Positions 1 to 11,295 of a stretch of DNA of 64,000 nt are shown one piece after another (positions within the stretch are counted from its first letter, which is position 1; each line of letters opens with the position of its first letter). A program made the translations under genes and the position numbers. The stretch lies in assembly GCA_036346225.1 (NCBI GenBank), contig JARFIW010000658.1, positions 248,001 to 312,000 of the forward strand, given 5' to 3'. Under the pieces are notes generated by a model. It was not told the origin of the DNA. It was given only the letters and a program-made list of their open reading frames with translations, and did not search any database. The stretch is from Platerodrilus igneus. Lineage: Eukaryota; Arthropoda; Insecta; Coleoptera; Lycidae.

Positions 1-217
1 AATCCACAAAACGCTTCGCGTAATTAAAAATCTTCTCATTTTAAATTGATCTCCAAATCGGCTTACAAGTTGTTCCAAATTAAAATTCCTAATTTCCAAC
101 AGCGATTATCAAAGTATAATTTACCTAAAATTCCATTTTTTCCGGATTCTATTAAATTTTAGTGGGATTTATTTTCAGAATTAGGATTTCAATGACCTCT
201 TGTGACCCCTTATCACG

Positions 218-220
<3 letters not shown>

Positions 221-270
<50 letters not shown>
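221..270. repeat. (TA)n microsatellite
   Basis: About 25 uninterrupted AT dinucleotides. The short open frame running through it is an artefact of the repeat. Confidence 0.97.
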
Positions 271-274
<4 letters not shown>

Positions 275-1456
275 TGCTGTGACTAGCCTGTACTTGGGAA
301 GCCACAAATTATTTTGCGACTTGGATACAGCGAATTATATTAATGAGGATGCAATAGAAAATTGCATGGCTAGCTCAACAGAAATTATGCTGTGAAATTT
401 AAAAAATGAAATTAAACAGAAATCCCGGAAAACATATATAAACAGACTTTTATGCATTCAAAAAACATTTTTCTTATATACGCATTATCCAAAAAATCTT
501 ACATTCAACAAATATAAATAATTCTTATAAAACGATGTACAGCTTACGCTTAGATAGAAAATTTTACTTAATGGTTATTTATTTATTAAAATAATTCTCA
601 CCTAACCCTTATTCAAAGTTATAAAACCTCAAAACATCTTATGTGTCACAAAAATTGTCCTTCAAACTCTATGGATAATTTACTTATCCTTGTACTATCG
701 CGTTTGTCAGTGTAGTTGGCCAACGACCCAGGCAGAAAGTTATATAAAGGTTAAAATGCTTCGAGCTCTGACCTCAAAAATTGCTAGAAAAATTATCCCT
801 TCACAAATAATTTTTTTAAAATTAAAAACTTATTGTAGCTTAGGCTACTAATATTTAAATTTCCTATTAAGTTACAAAAAATCGAAACAAAATTGTTCTT
901 GCAGGTTGGTATTGTCCAATTCTCTTTATAGCACTTATGAAGATATAATTTTCATTGTAATTAACGGTATTAAAAACTTCCTGGTTCTATTTCAAATTTC
1001 CATTTATAGTCAATCTTGACCTTGAAATATTAGTTTACAAAGTGCATTTATTTGTAATCGATTAAAATAAGCAGTTGTGGTCTTTTACCAAGATTGTTTA
1101 TATTATTGTGACAAATATTCATTATACTTTATCAAATAACCATGTTTGATAAGTTGTATGTTACTTGTGGAACGTCGATAAAATAGATTATAAATTACTC
1201 AAAACGTATATGTTACATGTCGTAAAATATATTAAAGAATGAAACTTTACTCGAAACTTACATGTTGTTTGACTTTAGAAAGAATTTTGTAAATATTTTA
1301 TAAAAAAGTAAAGATAATGTAATAAATTTAAAAACCAAACCAAAGGAAGCTTATACGGAAAAACCGTCTAGCGTGTAGGGATAATATCAAAAAATATTAC
1401 TGACAGTAAACGGTTTGGAGATCCGTTAATCCTGACAGTAGAGAAAAATCTCTCAA
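271..1456. other. AT-rich sequence with no recognisable gene
   Basis: Both strands are dense with stops and no protein motif, tRNA box or long inverted repeat was seen. It is ordinary AT-rich intergenic or intronic sequence as far as can be read. Confidence 0.6.
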
Positions 1457-1464
1457 GGTAAGTG
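1451..1464 (+). other. 5' splice-site-like sequence
   Basis: CAAGGTAAGTG with the GT at 1458 is a near-consensus eukaryotic 5' splice site. The upstream 130 nt are less AT-rich than the surroundings but carry no convincing coding frame. It could be the end of a noncoding exon or chance. No matching acceptor was identified. Confidence 0.2.
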
Positions 1465-1542
1465 ATTATTGTAACGTAGTTTTTATATTACAGCCTTTTT
1501 ACTATTTTATTTCGTATTTTTTACTACTGTTGTAATTTGATC

Positions 1543-1608
1543 ACAGGAACCCACTTGTGCACCACTGCAGTTAGTCGACGCACACTTATATTGTTACGGG
1601 GTTCCTGT
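1543..1608. repeat. Short inverted repeat (hairpin)
   Basis: ACAGGAACCC at 1543-1552 and its exact reverse complement at 1599-1608 can form a 10-bp stem with a loop of about 46 nt. It may be the remnant of a small inverted-repeat element; no target-site duplication was found. Confidence 0.45.
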
Positions 1609-3639
1609 CTATTCAAAGCAATTAAAAACGTACTAACGTAACGGACATTTTACCCGTAACATTTTGCAAGTCATTACTGAGATATTTAACGATTTTAATG
1701 TTTGTGTACCAAAGCTTATCATTGTAGTCTAGCTCATTCTTGTCTTTAATAAGTTTGAATAATGTTTCATATTGTTGACTTGACGTTTTGGGTCTTGACG
1801 ATCAAACAAAATATTGACCTCTGTGTACGCATTTAATGTTTTGAAGAAATTTGAAGTAATAGTTGACTAAAAATATTTGCACAAGATAGAAAATATTTTC
1901 GCAATCATTACAGTTTGGAGAATTGCGTTTGGAAGTATTCAATAGATGAGTGGCGGGAAGGTTTTTTGTAAATATTTTCGGATGTTATTTTTAATAACAG
2001 CATTTTCTCACGCGACGTGAAAGTAATTGTGCATGAATTCGCTAAACAAGATGTAACGTGCATTTTTTGTAGCTCAACATTTTACGCTTTACTCAATTCG
2101 TAAATAAATTTCTGTAACTATTATTTCTCTTCATTGTATTTATTAACTCGTTTGCGAATAATCTTTTTATATTATATTACGCGGTTATCGACTTTCACTC
2201 TTCACGATTCGATAATGTGGTTAGATGATCGAGATTGAAACACATCCTTAGGCGAATGTGTCCTATTACAATGAATTGGTATCATTTGTTTCTAGTTATC
2301 TATGGCAGTTTGTTAAAGAAAACACCTGTGAAAACTTGTCCCATTCTTGCGCGATCCTTCGAAAGGTGAGGCGTGGTACGAACTATCGTGGCATACCACG
2401 TCGTTGATATTTCTCTTTCTGTACTAAATCTTTTGAAAAATAAAAGAAATAAGTGCTCTTTCACTTAAAAAGTACGAGTGTAGTTTTGTGAGTATGTGCT
2501 ACATTCAACGTTGTTTCAGATAAGTACCTGTTTGTTTTTTATGTCTTACGTATTTTGGGAGTTGTACTTTGAACACTTAAATGTCTACAGACTGAATTCG
2601 TATATCTAAAATAGTCTTACTATTTGTGAACTTTTAGTTTTTACTTTCTTATTGAAATGGTACTCAGCGATCATACTACTTCGCCTTTCTACGTAGATAG
2701 CATAGGCGGAATTTCTAAAGAAAATAATAACCTGTCGAATTAAGCAACGACGTCGCGTGCTGTGAATGTTAACGTCACTACAATCTGCTGTTTGTTCTGT
2801 TAGATTCTTATTTGGTATTTACTCTTACTAAAGTAGTTGAAAATGTGAGGCGACATCGTTAAACCGATAAAATTCGTCAATGTTATAGATCAATTATATT
2901 TCATGTTACTTATAGCTGATTTGAACTTTCGTATACTTACTGTACTGATATCTTTTCTTAAGTTAACAATCTTTAGCTCCAAACCTGTATCTTATTTAAA
3001 AGATAGAATTTGTAAAAAAGTTTAATAATTTAAGCAATACTAAATTCGTGAAAATTATGAACGAAGTAGTAAATTTATGTTAGCTAGGGGTTTTGCTTCT
3101 GACCCTCAGTATTGCCAGTTATAACTATTTATTTTGCTGTAAGCGGTACTAACGATAGTACTATTGAGTTCCGTCTCAGGCGGCCGATTAATGTTATTCT
3201 TTTGGGCCATTTCATACTTTCAGATATTGAATTGGTTCTTTGAATTACTGAACCATATTATTACCTCTATTATATTATAAATGCTACTATGCCTAATTTC
3301 TGGAAACATTGTGAAACTAATGATAATTGATAATTTGATAATTGTTACTGATGTATTACAAACGTCAATCTGTTTTGGTTGAGCATTCTAAATTATTTAT
3401 TAAAGTGGAATTACTATATCTTACTCTTTTATTTGGGGTTGTGAACTCCAGGTATAATTATGCTTATTTTTTTTATTTTACAGGAACAAAAAAAATAAAA
3501 GTAAAATTCTACACAAAGTCCTTTGGGAAATTCCCACAGGTATTATGCAGACTAGCGTTCTGTATGAATTTCTTTTTCTTATTGATTTTTATATTTAAAT
3601 ATAATATATAATTATTTTCTTTTGAGCGGACTAGTGTTC
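1609..3639. other. AT-rich sequence with no recognisable gene
   Basis: No frame shows protein-family motifs and no RNA gene or long repeat was recognised. The open frame near 3342-3611 is low-complexity (F, Y, K, L rich) and does not look coding. Confidence 0.55.
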
Positions 3640-3790
3640 TGCTGTTTGATAAATATCTATCTTTATTTTATGTTTGTGCTAATACTGTATTTTATTTTTC
3701 AGCTAGGTAAATTGTTGCGGGTATCCTTATTTTTTTTGCTACCCCCCCACTCTCCGACTCACGCTAGCCTTGGCACTCCCCCTCCTCCCC
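3640..3790 (+). repeat. Possible 3' end of a decayed LTR
   Basis: TTATTTTTCAG is followed by a T-rich stretch, TACCCCCCCACTCTCCGACT and CGCTAGCC. The same order (TTTCAG, T-rich, CCCC-CC-ACTC-CCGA, then a TACG/TAGC end) closes the LTRs at 24.07, 28.70 and 58.69 kb and, on the other strand, 41.4 kb. The similarity is short and judged by eye. Confidence 0.3.
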
Positions 3791-4440
3791 TTGATTTATG
3801 ACAAACTGATCATTTACTCTGTCATAAAATTTCTGGCGTTCAAATTGGACGTTCACTTAAAATACCCGTGGCAAAGATATTTGGAACCCAAAAAGGTGAA
3901 GATAGACCTCATTATAGAAGTGAACATTTTTAAGTGTTAAGTGAATTAACCCGTAATCTGACTTTAATTTATTGAATATACAAGTTTGTATTCTTTATAA
4001 TTATTAAATCTATTGTATTTTGTACAAAGGTAAATAAATGCATTTTGTTTCCTATTTCCAGTTCTGGTTATTTTAAAAATTATTAGGTACATTGCAAGAC
4101 TAGAATGATCTGAATGTAAATACGTTAAGTTACCTGCAGGATTTTAATCGCTCTCGGGGAGTGTAATGTGAACACGCGTTATTGAAATGAGGAAGTTCTC
4201 TGTTCTTGTTGGTTCTAAGTGATCAGCTGAATGGAATGGGTCAATTCAGGGAGTGGCGAATAAGTGCCGGGACAATGAAGGTAATTACGTGAACCACATC
4301 AATACGGGAATTCACAGAATTGACTGGTTTTAGGAAAGGTCATAATTGCGTGTATTACAATGTAGTGTTCAAGTTTCTGGTTCCCACCTTTTCTTACCTA
4401 TTTCCTGTAGAGAACTACAGCTATTATCGACAAGCAACAC
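3791..4440. other. Unassigned sequence
   Basis: Starts with a C-rich patch and continues as mixed, moderately AT-rich DNA. No coding, RNA or repeat signature was recognised. Confidence 0.5.
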
Positions 4441-4475
4441 CGTCATTAATCCTGCTGAAAACGACACCACCTGGA

Positions 4476-4556
4476 CCCTGAGAAGTTGGTTCGCTGCAGG
4501 AGGCCAAAGAACATGAGAAGTTGGTTCCGCTGTAGGAAGCCATGCACCGTAAGTGA
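4476..4556 (+). repeat. Duplicated exon-like segment ending in GTAAGTG
   Basis: A motif GAGAAGTTGGTTC-GCTG-AGGA-GCCA occurs twice within about 35 nt, and the second copy is followed by CATGCACC then GTAAGTG, a strong 5' splice-site sequence at 4551. A short open frame rich in Arg and Cys crosses it. It lies just upstream of the TG-rich dispersed repeat, as the cassettes near 40 kb also lie beside TG tracts. The sequences of the two are not alike. Function unknown. Confidence 0.4.
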
Positions 4557-4589
4557 GAAATCTTTTATAACTGATAGATTTTTATGTAT

Positions 4590-4760
4590 TTATTTATTTA
4601 TTTGTTCCAACGTTTCAGTGGTCTGCTACCTGAAATTTAAGCAGACCTGGCTTCCCCACAAAAAGTGACCTTTAGTAAGGTGCGTGTGTGTGTGTGTGTG
4701 CGCGCGCGGTTGAGGGCATGTGTGTGAGAGTGTTGTGTGTGAATATAGGTTCATATTCCG
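4590..4760 (+). repeat. TG-rich dispersed repeat, copy 1
   Basis: TATTTATTTATTTGTTCCAA, CGTTTCAGTGGTCTGCTACC, AGCAGACCTGGCTT and GAGTAAGG-like sequence precede (GT)n, GCGCGCGC and GGGCATGTGTGTG. The same order occurs at 37,920-38,095 and, shortened, in every unit of the 40-41 kb array. The microsatellite is therefore part of a dispersed repeat and not independent slippage. Confidence 0.7.
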
Positions 4761-4849
4761 TTTGTGGGCGGGTTTCTACTTTGTATGTGTGCATGTTTCT
4801 CTTGTAGTGTTTGTTGAAGTTGTTGTCGATATGTGATTGCTCTTCCTCA

Positions 4850-5105
4850 CCTGTATATTATAGCACACCTTCCTCGCCCGGTTAACATCAAGCAAGCTCA
4901 TTTATCCTTAAGGCTTTCCACTTCTCTTCTGTTCACACTTTCATCCACCACCAATCTCTTCTCCTCGAAACACTTCCCTATTCTTTGTACATCTCATTTA
5001 CTAAATGCTGATCACTCATTTTTTTACATGACCAAACCATTATTTCATACTGTTCTGTTGGTATGGTTTTGAAACTATAAGCATTCATCATCTACTATGG
5101 CTAAA
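4850..5105 (-). pseudogene. LINE C-terminal fragment (relic)
   Basis: On the minus strand a frame reads MVWSCKKMSDQHLVNEMYKE, then a stop, then a basic stretch with RRRDWWW. This matches the region downstream of the reverse transcriptase in RTE-like insect LINEs (W-GHVKRM-D-RLVKEVY, then a basic RGRPR-like tract). No catalytic motif remains. It is opposite in strand to the reverse-transcriptase relic just after it, so the two came from separate insertions or a rearrangement. Confidence 0.5.
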
Positions 5106-5229
5106 CTTGTCTCTTCTAGTCTTATAACGTATATTTCTCCGATATCTCATATTGAGTGCATTTATTTAGCTTATATATATGTACGTCCTTGCACATCCAA
5201 GTTTCACATCAATTCTATAACGTCGGTAT

Positions 5230-5705
5230 TTGCACACTGCTGTACATTAGGTGTTCACCTAGAAGAAATCTACAATCAACAAAGAAAGAAATAGAAATGG
5301 TTGCTTTGAATAAGAAAGTAGATGAAGATGACGTGGTAATATTGTGAAAGCGCTGGAGAAGGATAGGACGGCAGGAGTGAAAAGTAACAAGATTAAAATG
5401 TTTCAGTACGATGTTGCTTATTAAGAGGACATGCGAACTACGATAATCCACGATACCTTTCTTAAGGGTAGAGGGAACAAATGAAGAAATTGTAGAGTGA
5501 TTAGCTTAGACAGTGTACTTGGCAAAATATTTGGAAGAGTATTAATAGAAAGAAGATGGATTGGTTGTGGTACGTGCTAGGTGTGGATTTATAAACCAAC
5601 TAATTGAATTGTAGTAGGTAATAGAGAAATTGTGGAAGTAAAAAGACACATGTATTGCGCATTTGCGGACCATGAGAAAGCGCATGACAAGTAAACAAGA
5701 GTATA
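5230..5705 (+). pseudogene. RTE-like LINE reverse-transcriptase fragment (relic)
   Basis: Reading through several frames gives ordered pieces of a LINE reverse transcriptase. They are an LGKIFGRVLIER stretch (family form LGKVYGRVLIER), a CGFINQL stretch (CGFRSGRG...DQ), and YCAFADHEKAHDK near 5655-5695 (family form MAFMDLEKAYDRV). At least five stops or shifts interrupt the frame, and the FADD box is absent. It is an old, non-functional fragment. Confidence 0.6.
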
Positions 5706-5885
5706 TTATAGAGAGTGTCAAAATAGTATAATGTAGATGAACGGCTGATAAACGCGGCTGAATTTTTGAATGACTAAAGGCCTGGTTTCTTCGAACATTC
5801 AGTCACGGAGAGCGAACAGTTCGTCGACCGTGGCGATTTGACGATTTTATTCAATCGGAGTATTTTAAATTAAAACGGTTATATG
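5706..5885. other. Unassigned spacer
   Basis: Links the LINE relic to the tRNA-like sequence; no motif recognised. Confidence 0.4.
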
Positions 5886-5958
5886 AACCCGCTTAGCTGA
5901 GCGGCTCCTTTTCGCCCCGAAGACCTGTCGCGACTGTTCGGTTCGAATCTGTAGAGTT
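5886..5958 (+). repeat. tRNA-like sequence (SINE head or tRNA pseudogene)
   Basis: TTAGCTGAGCGG resembles the RNA polymerase III A box and GGTTCGAATC is a near-perfect B box, about 45 nt apart, the spacing of a tRNA. I could not pair the acceptor ends or see a CCA-proximal stem, so a functional tRNA is unlikely. A tRNA-derived SINE head is the better reading. The downstream sequence differs from the SINE family at 17 kb. Confidence 0.5.
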
Positions 5959-6279
5959 TGATTGCAGAGGAGTTGCTCAGCTCAACTTACAGTGTGCGGT
6001 GACATTTTACCATATAAAGAAATTGTAATAATGAGTGAAAATTTTCATCTTAATAGACTTGGTGAGTCAGCATTCACCGTTATGTAGTGTTGCCGGTAAA
6101 AGCTATAAAGATTTGTTCTTAAAAAACAACATTCGAAAGGAAATAGGCGCGATATTGATGAAAAACGATAAGAATATATTTTATTATTTATTAACAAAAA
6201 CATATACAAGGTGTAATAGATGCTTACGCTATTGCAATTTTTATAATATGGAAAATAATTACTAAATTATTCCATTCTC

Positions 6280-7115
6280 TGCACATTTCCATTTGCCCTT
6301 GCCACTGATTCATGTGGACCAACAAAATATGTTCTGAAGATATCTCTTAGACTCTTACCGAGGAAGTAGCTGCGGATAATCTTTGACCACATGTTGCTAA
6401 TAATGGAATTAGATTTTCTTTTGGCAATTAAGAGGTGGCATCCGCGGTTTCGCTACGAAATAAAATTTTTGAGTTTGTAAGCATATTATGCAAGATACAT
6501 GCCGAAATTATTAAGTCATCAGCAGCAGTAGGATTAACAGCAATTGGAGTAAAATAATATGCCTAAAGCATTTTCGGAAGTCCGTCTTCCCCGGTTGAGT
6601 CTGTAATTGATGACAGCCATTGATTAGCCATGAGTGGAATCGTTTTGTGAATAGGATTTCATTATTTTTATTGTCAACGGAAAAACGTATTCGGCCAAAG
6701 TAGTGCAACGTTGTAATCCTGGAAGAATCATTGCAGACGGACTGTTGAAACTGCCACTATTGATGCACTTTCTCACCATCGATTTTTCGAAAATACCTGC
6801 ATTTCCGTCTCGCCCATAGGACACAACAAATTTCGAACAATCCATATCGTGCATCGATTATAGCTCAATACGATGCAGTGAAACTGCTTGTAATTATAAT
6901 AAAGTGCTCCCGTCGCCTTCGGACATTGTATTCGGACATGCTTTCAATCGATCGATCCACAAATCAATGTAATTTTGGGCATTTGCTCTCATGCGGTCTT
7001 CTAAGAGTTTTATATAAAAATTTGAAGCATGCGTTTCCTAATGCTTCGAAACTCTTCCCTAACAGAAACGCTAATCCAGCTGTGATTCTGACGATATTGA
7101 ATTGCTAGTGATCTA
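6280..7115 (-). pseudogene. PIF/Harbinger DDE transposase (relic)
   Basis: Minus-strand frames give, in order, pieces of a HARBI1-like transposase. They are a KHVRIQCP stretch, ALYYNYKQFHCIVL followed by AIIDARY (family form FYNYKQFHSIVLQA-DA-Y), SYGRDGNAGIFEKS (VG--GS-NDSG), an EYVFPLTIKIMKSY stretch corresponding to GDEAFPL---LM-PY, and ACILHNML near the C terminus. The GD-AF aspartate is replaced. The frame is broken by stops and shifts. It lies divergently to the MADF/BESS-like frame at 7.2-8.0 kb, the usual two-gene layout of PIF/Harbinger elements. Confidence 0.75.
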
Positions 7116-7204
7116 AAAGGCTTCCCTGTTGCTAAGTACATAAACATAGTATTTTAATGTATACCTACAATTATTATTTTTAATTTATACTTAAAACTAT
7201 TGTT

Positions 7205-8041
7205 TTAATTTATACCAAAAAGCGCGCCAAACAAGGCGAAGGAATATCCGTGATTATTACCAAAAGAAGACACGCGAAACATTAAAAGGAGAGAAAACTG
7301 GCTTGGCCAGAAACATCATTGTGGAAAAGTTTAGTACAAAGTACAAAAACTTGAACTTCTTTGACAATATTTCAATTATAGAAAGAATGTACAGCGAACA
7401 TTTTATATCTTTGCATAATGTCTCATGATCGTATACTTGCAAGTCGATCAGTAACCTCAGTGAAAGCAACACGTATCCTACACTCAAAGTGAAAGATCAG
7501 GTAGCATTTCCACTGAATCATAAGACGTAGTGGACGAATCACAAACAGATGTAAGTGATATGGAGAATTCTCAATAGATAGTTGGCTCCCAAGCCTCTCT
7601 TGTTACTGATACCTCTCCCAAGATGCAGGATTTTCACGAGGACCAACAGCAATGAAAGAACCTACCAAACCTTCGACTACTCCATACAAACGCAAAAAAA
7701 CCCATATCAAAAGAATGAGCAGTTGAAGTAGTAGAAAATATTAAAAAAGTCAGATTGAAAGAAGCAAGTTAATGAGAGCATTGGTAATCCTACAGAATAA
7801 CAAAACCAAAGAGGATAATATCCCAATTTCAATGTTTTTTCGCAGTATTGTTTTAACAGTTGGACATCTTCTTTCAGATTTACAAATGAGAGTAAAGGTT
7901 AAGATACTGCATGTCATTTCAGAACTGGAGTTTGTACATCGACAAAGAAGTATGGTAGACTATGGTTTTCGATCTGCTTCAACAGGTTCGTCATATTCCG
8001 TTACTTCACATCATATTTGTCGCGTACTAACCAATCGGTAA
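7205..8041 (+). pseudogene. MADF/BESS-like DNA-binding protein (relic)
   Basis: Near 7215-7430 a frame reads RRNIRDYYQKKTRE followed by a basic stretch and KYKNLNFFDNISII, the pattern of a MADF (Myb/SANT-like) domain C-terminal half (W-N-RD-Y-----K----G--A--K--W-----L-FL). Near 7820-7930, FFRSIVLTVGHL and MRVKVKILHVISELE match the BESS motif (FF-SL-P-------L---K-KI-Q-I). PIF/Harbinger elements encode such a protein beside the transposase. The domains are separated by stops, so the gene is dead. A decayed host MADF-BESS gene is the alternative; the divergent transposase argues for the element. Confidence 0.6.
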
Positions 8042-8685
8042 CCTTAAGTGCAGCTTCCTACTACTAGCCTTTTCTCCACAGGACAGTCTGATGTCACCAG
8101 ATCGTCCCCCTCACCTCCAGGTCCACAATTTCAACAATTGTGAATTTATTATCTATCCCGAAAATACCAGTAAATATAATATCCAAAAAAATGTTCTTGA
8201 TTTATTTTTTTCTACCGTCGCCATATGCCTTTCCTTTTAAAAACATAAACTCTTCTTCAGAGCACATGGGTAGGTTTCTTGAAAATTTTGTTGTTGAGGT
8301 TGATGTCAACTACCTGTTGTCAACTGACAATGGCTGTTTGCTGCAGCGCCAAAGATTTCCTTTGACACTCAATGTTCAGATTAGAAACACTTCAATGGTT
8401 TCTTTCTTCAGCTGCTCGCATTCTTAAATACTTTTAGATGAATAATAGTATTGAATTTACAATTACTTACTATCACCCTTACTACTATACAACCTTCCAG
8501 TTCTTAAATAATTTCAAGTTAACAGCCAAATTGCAACAAAAACAGGATAAATGTCTGAAACACAATTTGTCCATCTTATGTCAAAATTCATCTTTGCCAA
8601 CTAGACTATAAACACGTACAACTATCAATAATAATGTAATAAATTAACAAATTCCAACAGTTCACCTAGTGCACCATTTTAACGG
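8042..8685. other. Unassigned sequence between Harbinger and BEL/Pao relics
   Basis: AT-rich, no protein motif recognised. It might hold the Harbinger terminal repeat or the BEL/Pao 3' LTR, but neither could be delimited. Confidence 0.4.
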
Positions 8686-9848
8686 TTATGGGTGCACAAT
8701 TATTTTGGCACCAACACTTTCAGTTTTACTAGTTTTTCCGATGAGCACTCTAGTATACCGTTTGTATTTGGTAGGACCGCACTCCTTACTTGCCCGTCTT
8801 CTCCTTTACAAACCTGTACTACCCTCCTTTTGACTAGATGCTTCTTTATCAACGACTAACACTGTCATTGATTTCTAGCGGTAGTTGCGGTTAGTGCCAT
8901 TTACTCCGCAGCAATAATTCCGGCAGATACTCTGTAATAAATCTTCTCCAACATCGGTTAGCAAATTGTTGCCTATAACGATAACTATAGCGTAAGGTCT
9001 TGGCACAGTTGCTAATTGCTACCATCGACTTATCCCCACCGGTTGAAAATCTCAAGAACTGGTTTCTAAAGGCTAGTATGTAAGTGATCTAGAATTGGCA
9101 ATATTTTGAGCTGCTATGAGACAGCTACGTAATAATGGGTCAGTTGAGGTTTGAGTAGTAAGGATGCCATAAACAGCAAGCTTGATTGCTTTAACTAATC
9201 GTTCCCAACTGCCATACACATGGAGTGATGCTGGTCGGTTGAAATGCCATTCTATATTAGGACTATTAATACTCTCAACAATTTTTGCCTTTTCAGATTT
9301 TTGAGATCTTCCTTCAAACTGGCAACAAAATTAGTTCCACGGTCACTAAACATCTCTCGGAGTTATCCTCTTCTGGCCATAAAATCTCGTATACAACGAG
9401 TAAAATGATCAACATCTAATTTGTATGCAATTTCAATATGAATTGCACGGACCGTCAAACAAGTAAACAACTCGCCCCATCACTTTTCTTTCCTTCGACC
9501 TACAACAACTAGCATATATCCGAAATAATCTACACTAACGAAGGTAAAAGGTTCAATATAACAGGATAGTCGTGCATCTGAAAGTGGAGACATTTCGGGC
9601 TCTAGAGACTGTGCAAACATTAAATGGCACTGTTGACAATTTCTCCTAATCGAATTCAACTCGACACGATGACCTGGAACAAAATATATATTTTGCGTAT
9701 TTCGTTAACTACTGTTTCGTGGTTTTGATGCAAATAGGTTTCGTGATAATTGTGAGGATCAACCGAGTCAAGTCATGCTTACGAGGTAAAATTATCAGAC
9801 GTTTCGTATCAAACTTAATACAAACAGCAGCGTTAATTCTTCTACGTA
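8686..9848 (-). pseudogene. BEL/Pao pol, integrase and C-terminal part (relic)
   Basis: The minus strand carries a BEL/Pao integrase: a zinc-binding CQQCH motif, the core with VDYFGYMLVVVGRRKEK, LFTCLTVRAIHIEIA, FSDRGTNFVA and YGSWERLVKAIKLAVYG. The D, D and E positions of the catalytic triad are all visible. A C-terminal DUF5641-like stretch with LVVDKEA closes near a TAA at 8686-8688. An in-frame stop follows the GRRKEK stretch (about 9478), and further shifts break the frame. The upstream part of the same pol resumes at 11,474 beyond the inserted element. Confidence 0.8.
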
Positions 9849-9857
9849 CTCTCAAGC
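9849..9857 (-). repeat. Target-site duplication, left copy
   Basis: CTCTCAAGC, identical to 11465-11473. The nonamer occurs on both sides of the GGGTCA element, and removing the element with one copy gives a continuous BEL/Pao reading frame. Confidence 0.75.
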
Positions 9858-9861
9858 ATAG

Positions 9862-10060
9862 ATGAAATGGGTCACCTAAAATGTGACCCATGACCCAGTG
9901 ACCCAAATGAGGATGTGACCCACCACCCAGTGACCCATGACCCAAATTGCCCCAGTGACCCAAATTGACCCACATTGACACAGTGATCTAAATTAACCCA
10001 GTGACCCAAATTGACCCACATTGACCCAGTTACCTAAATTGACCCAAATTGATGCAGTCG
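9862..10060 (-). repeat. GGGTCA array, left arm
   Basis: At least a dozen TGACCC/TGACCCA words on the plus strand, often alternating with two-base (AG or CC) and four-base (AAAT) spacers. This gives a loose 17-18-bp unit. It is the inverted counterpart of the array at 11,296-11,457 and lies directly inside the left terminal repeat. Confidence 0.85.
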
Positions 10061-10515
10061 CAAAAATTTTCTTACTGTCTCAAATTGACCCTCTGTGATG
10101 TCTTCAATTAGTGGGCGAGTTTTATCGAATAACCGATTATGAAATTTGGAAATTTTATTATTAATTTTATAAAATATGTGCTGTTCTACAAATTACAGTT
10201 ACAAAATAAATCTCAGAACTATCTGGCAGAAGGAGTAGCTGCTGTTCGAGACAATTTTAATTAGTGTGATTATGTTTAAATATACTAAATGATCAAAATA
10301 TTTTTCAATAACAGACGCAATAAAATATAAATTGAATAATCCCGTTTTCTGACATCGAGTTGATACAAGAACATTGTTTTATATGATCTTCATTATTCTT
10401 TTAGTTAATTAGTCTTATCAAGAAAACTTGGTCTCACGGAGTGTTTCGTATTAGTTAAAACAGACTATAGTGGATTTGAATTGTGCAGTGCGCTTGCGCC
10501 TCTTAAATAAAACGC

Positions 10516-10698
10516 GTGCGAAAGTGGTTTTGTGACGAACAGCGACGGCTCTTCTTTCGACCTAGTAACGGGAAGGTTGTGCGTGACAAACTATATCCAA
10601 TAAGTATAGTGCTTGCAACAGTGCATTCAACCAACTCCCCCGGGGGCATTCCAGCAACATTGAAGAGGACCGCACACCAAGGACAATTTGGTGAGTGA
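10516..10698 (+). CDS. Small open frame inside the GGGTCA element
   Basis: About 60 codons, less AT-rich than the rest of the element, rich in Arg and Lys in the first half. I do not recognise it. The sequence GGTGAGTG near 10,690, within the last codons, is a good 5' splice-site match, so this may be a first exon rather than a complete gene. It might be a leftover exon of a transposase gene or a captured host exon. No acceptor or second exon was found. Confidence 0.3.
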   Translation: MRKWFCDEQRRLFFRPSNGKVVRDKLYPISIVLATVHSTNSPGGIPATLKRTAHQGQFGE

Positions 10699-11295
10699 AT
10701 TTATGCCTTTTGTTTGTTAATATTTTACATGCATACAGTTTTCGTATTTAAAGCTCGCGTTTTGTTCTATTTTCGAATTACAGTCCACGATTAAATAAGA
10801 CGCGCCAGCACCTTTATCTAAGTTTAATTAATTGACACGGAGATTTATAAAAGTCAGCACTTATGTATAAGGTATAAATTATAATTAAGGTGATGTTTAT
10901 CCATGCTTAATGATAATGATATACATATTACAAAAATAATGGACACTGAAAATAACCGGGTATATAATATTAAGATTTTTGCTACAAATTATTTCAGTTC
11001 TTATGCGAAAGAATACTATTATTTGAACATACAAAATTGCATACGTTCATAACACTGCATTCTCGCGGTACAGCGCCACAGCACGTTTCTTGAAAAACAT
11101 GTAAAAATGCCTTTCATATTATATAAAAAACGATGTATTGATTACAAAACATTTTAGCGTTTGCTTGAAATATGAAACGAATGCTAGCAACTAACGGCAC
11201 CAATAAGCTTATGCATTTGTGAAAATAGTTAATAAATTGAGCTGAAAGTATGGGAAAAAGATTTTTATGACTTCAATAATTCAATTTGTTACTGA

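Noticed and set aside
4486..4668. 60-codon frame as a small protein gene
   Set aside because: It consists of the duplicated segment and part of the dispersed repeat and would end inside it. Kept only as an exon-like repeat.
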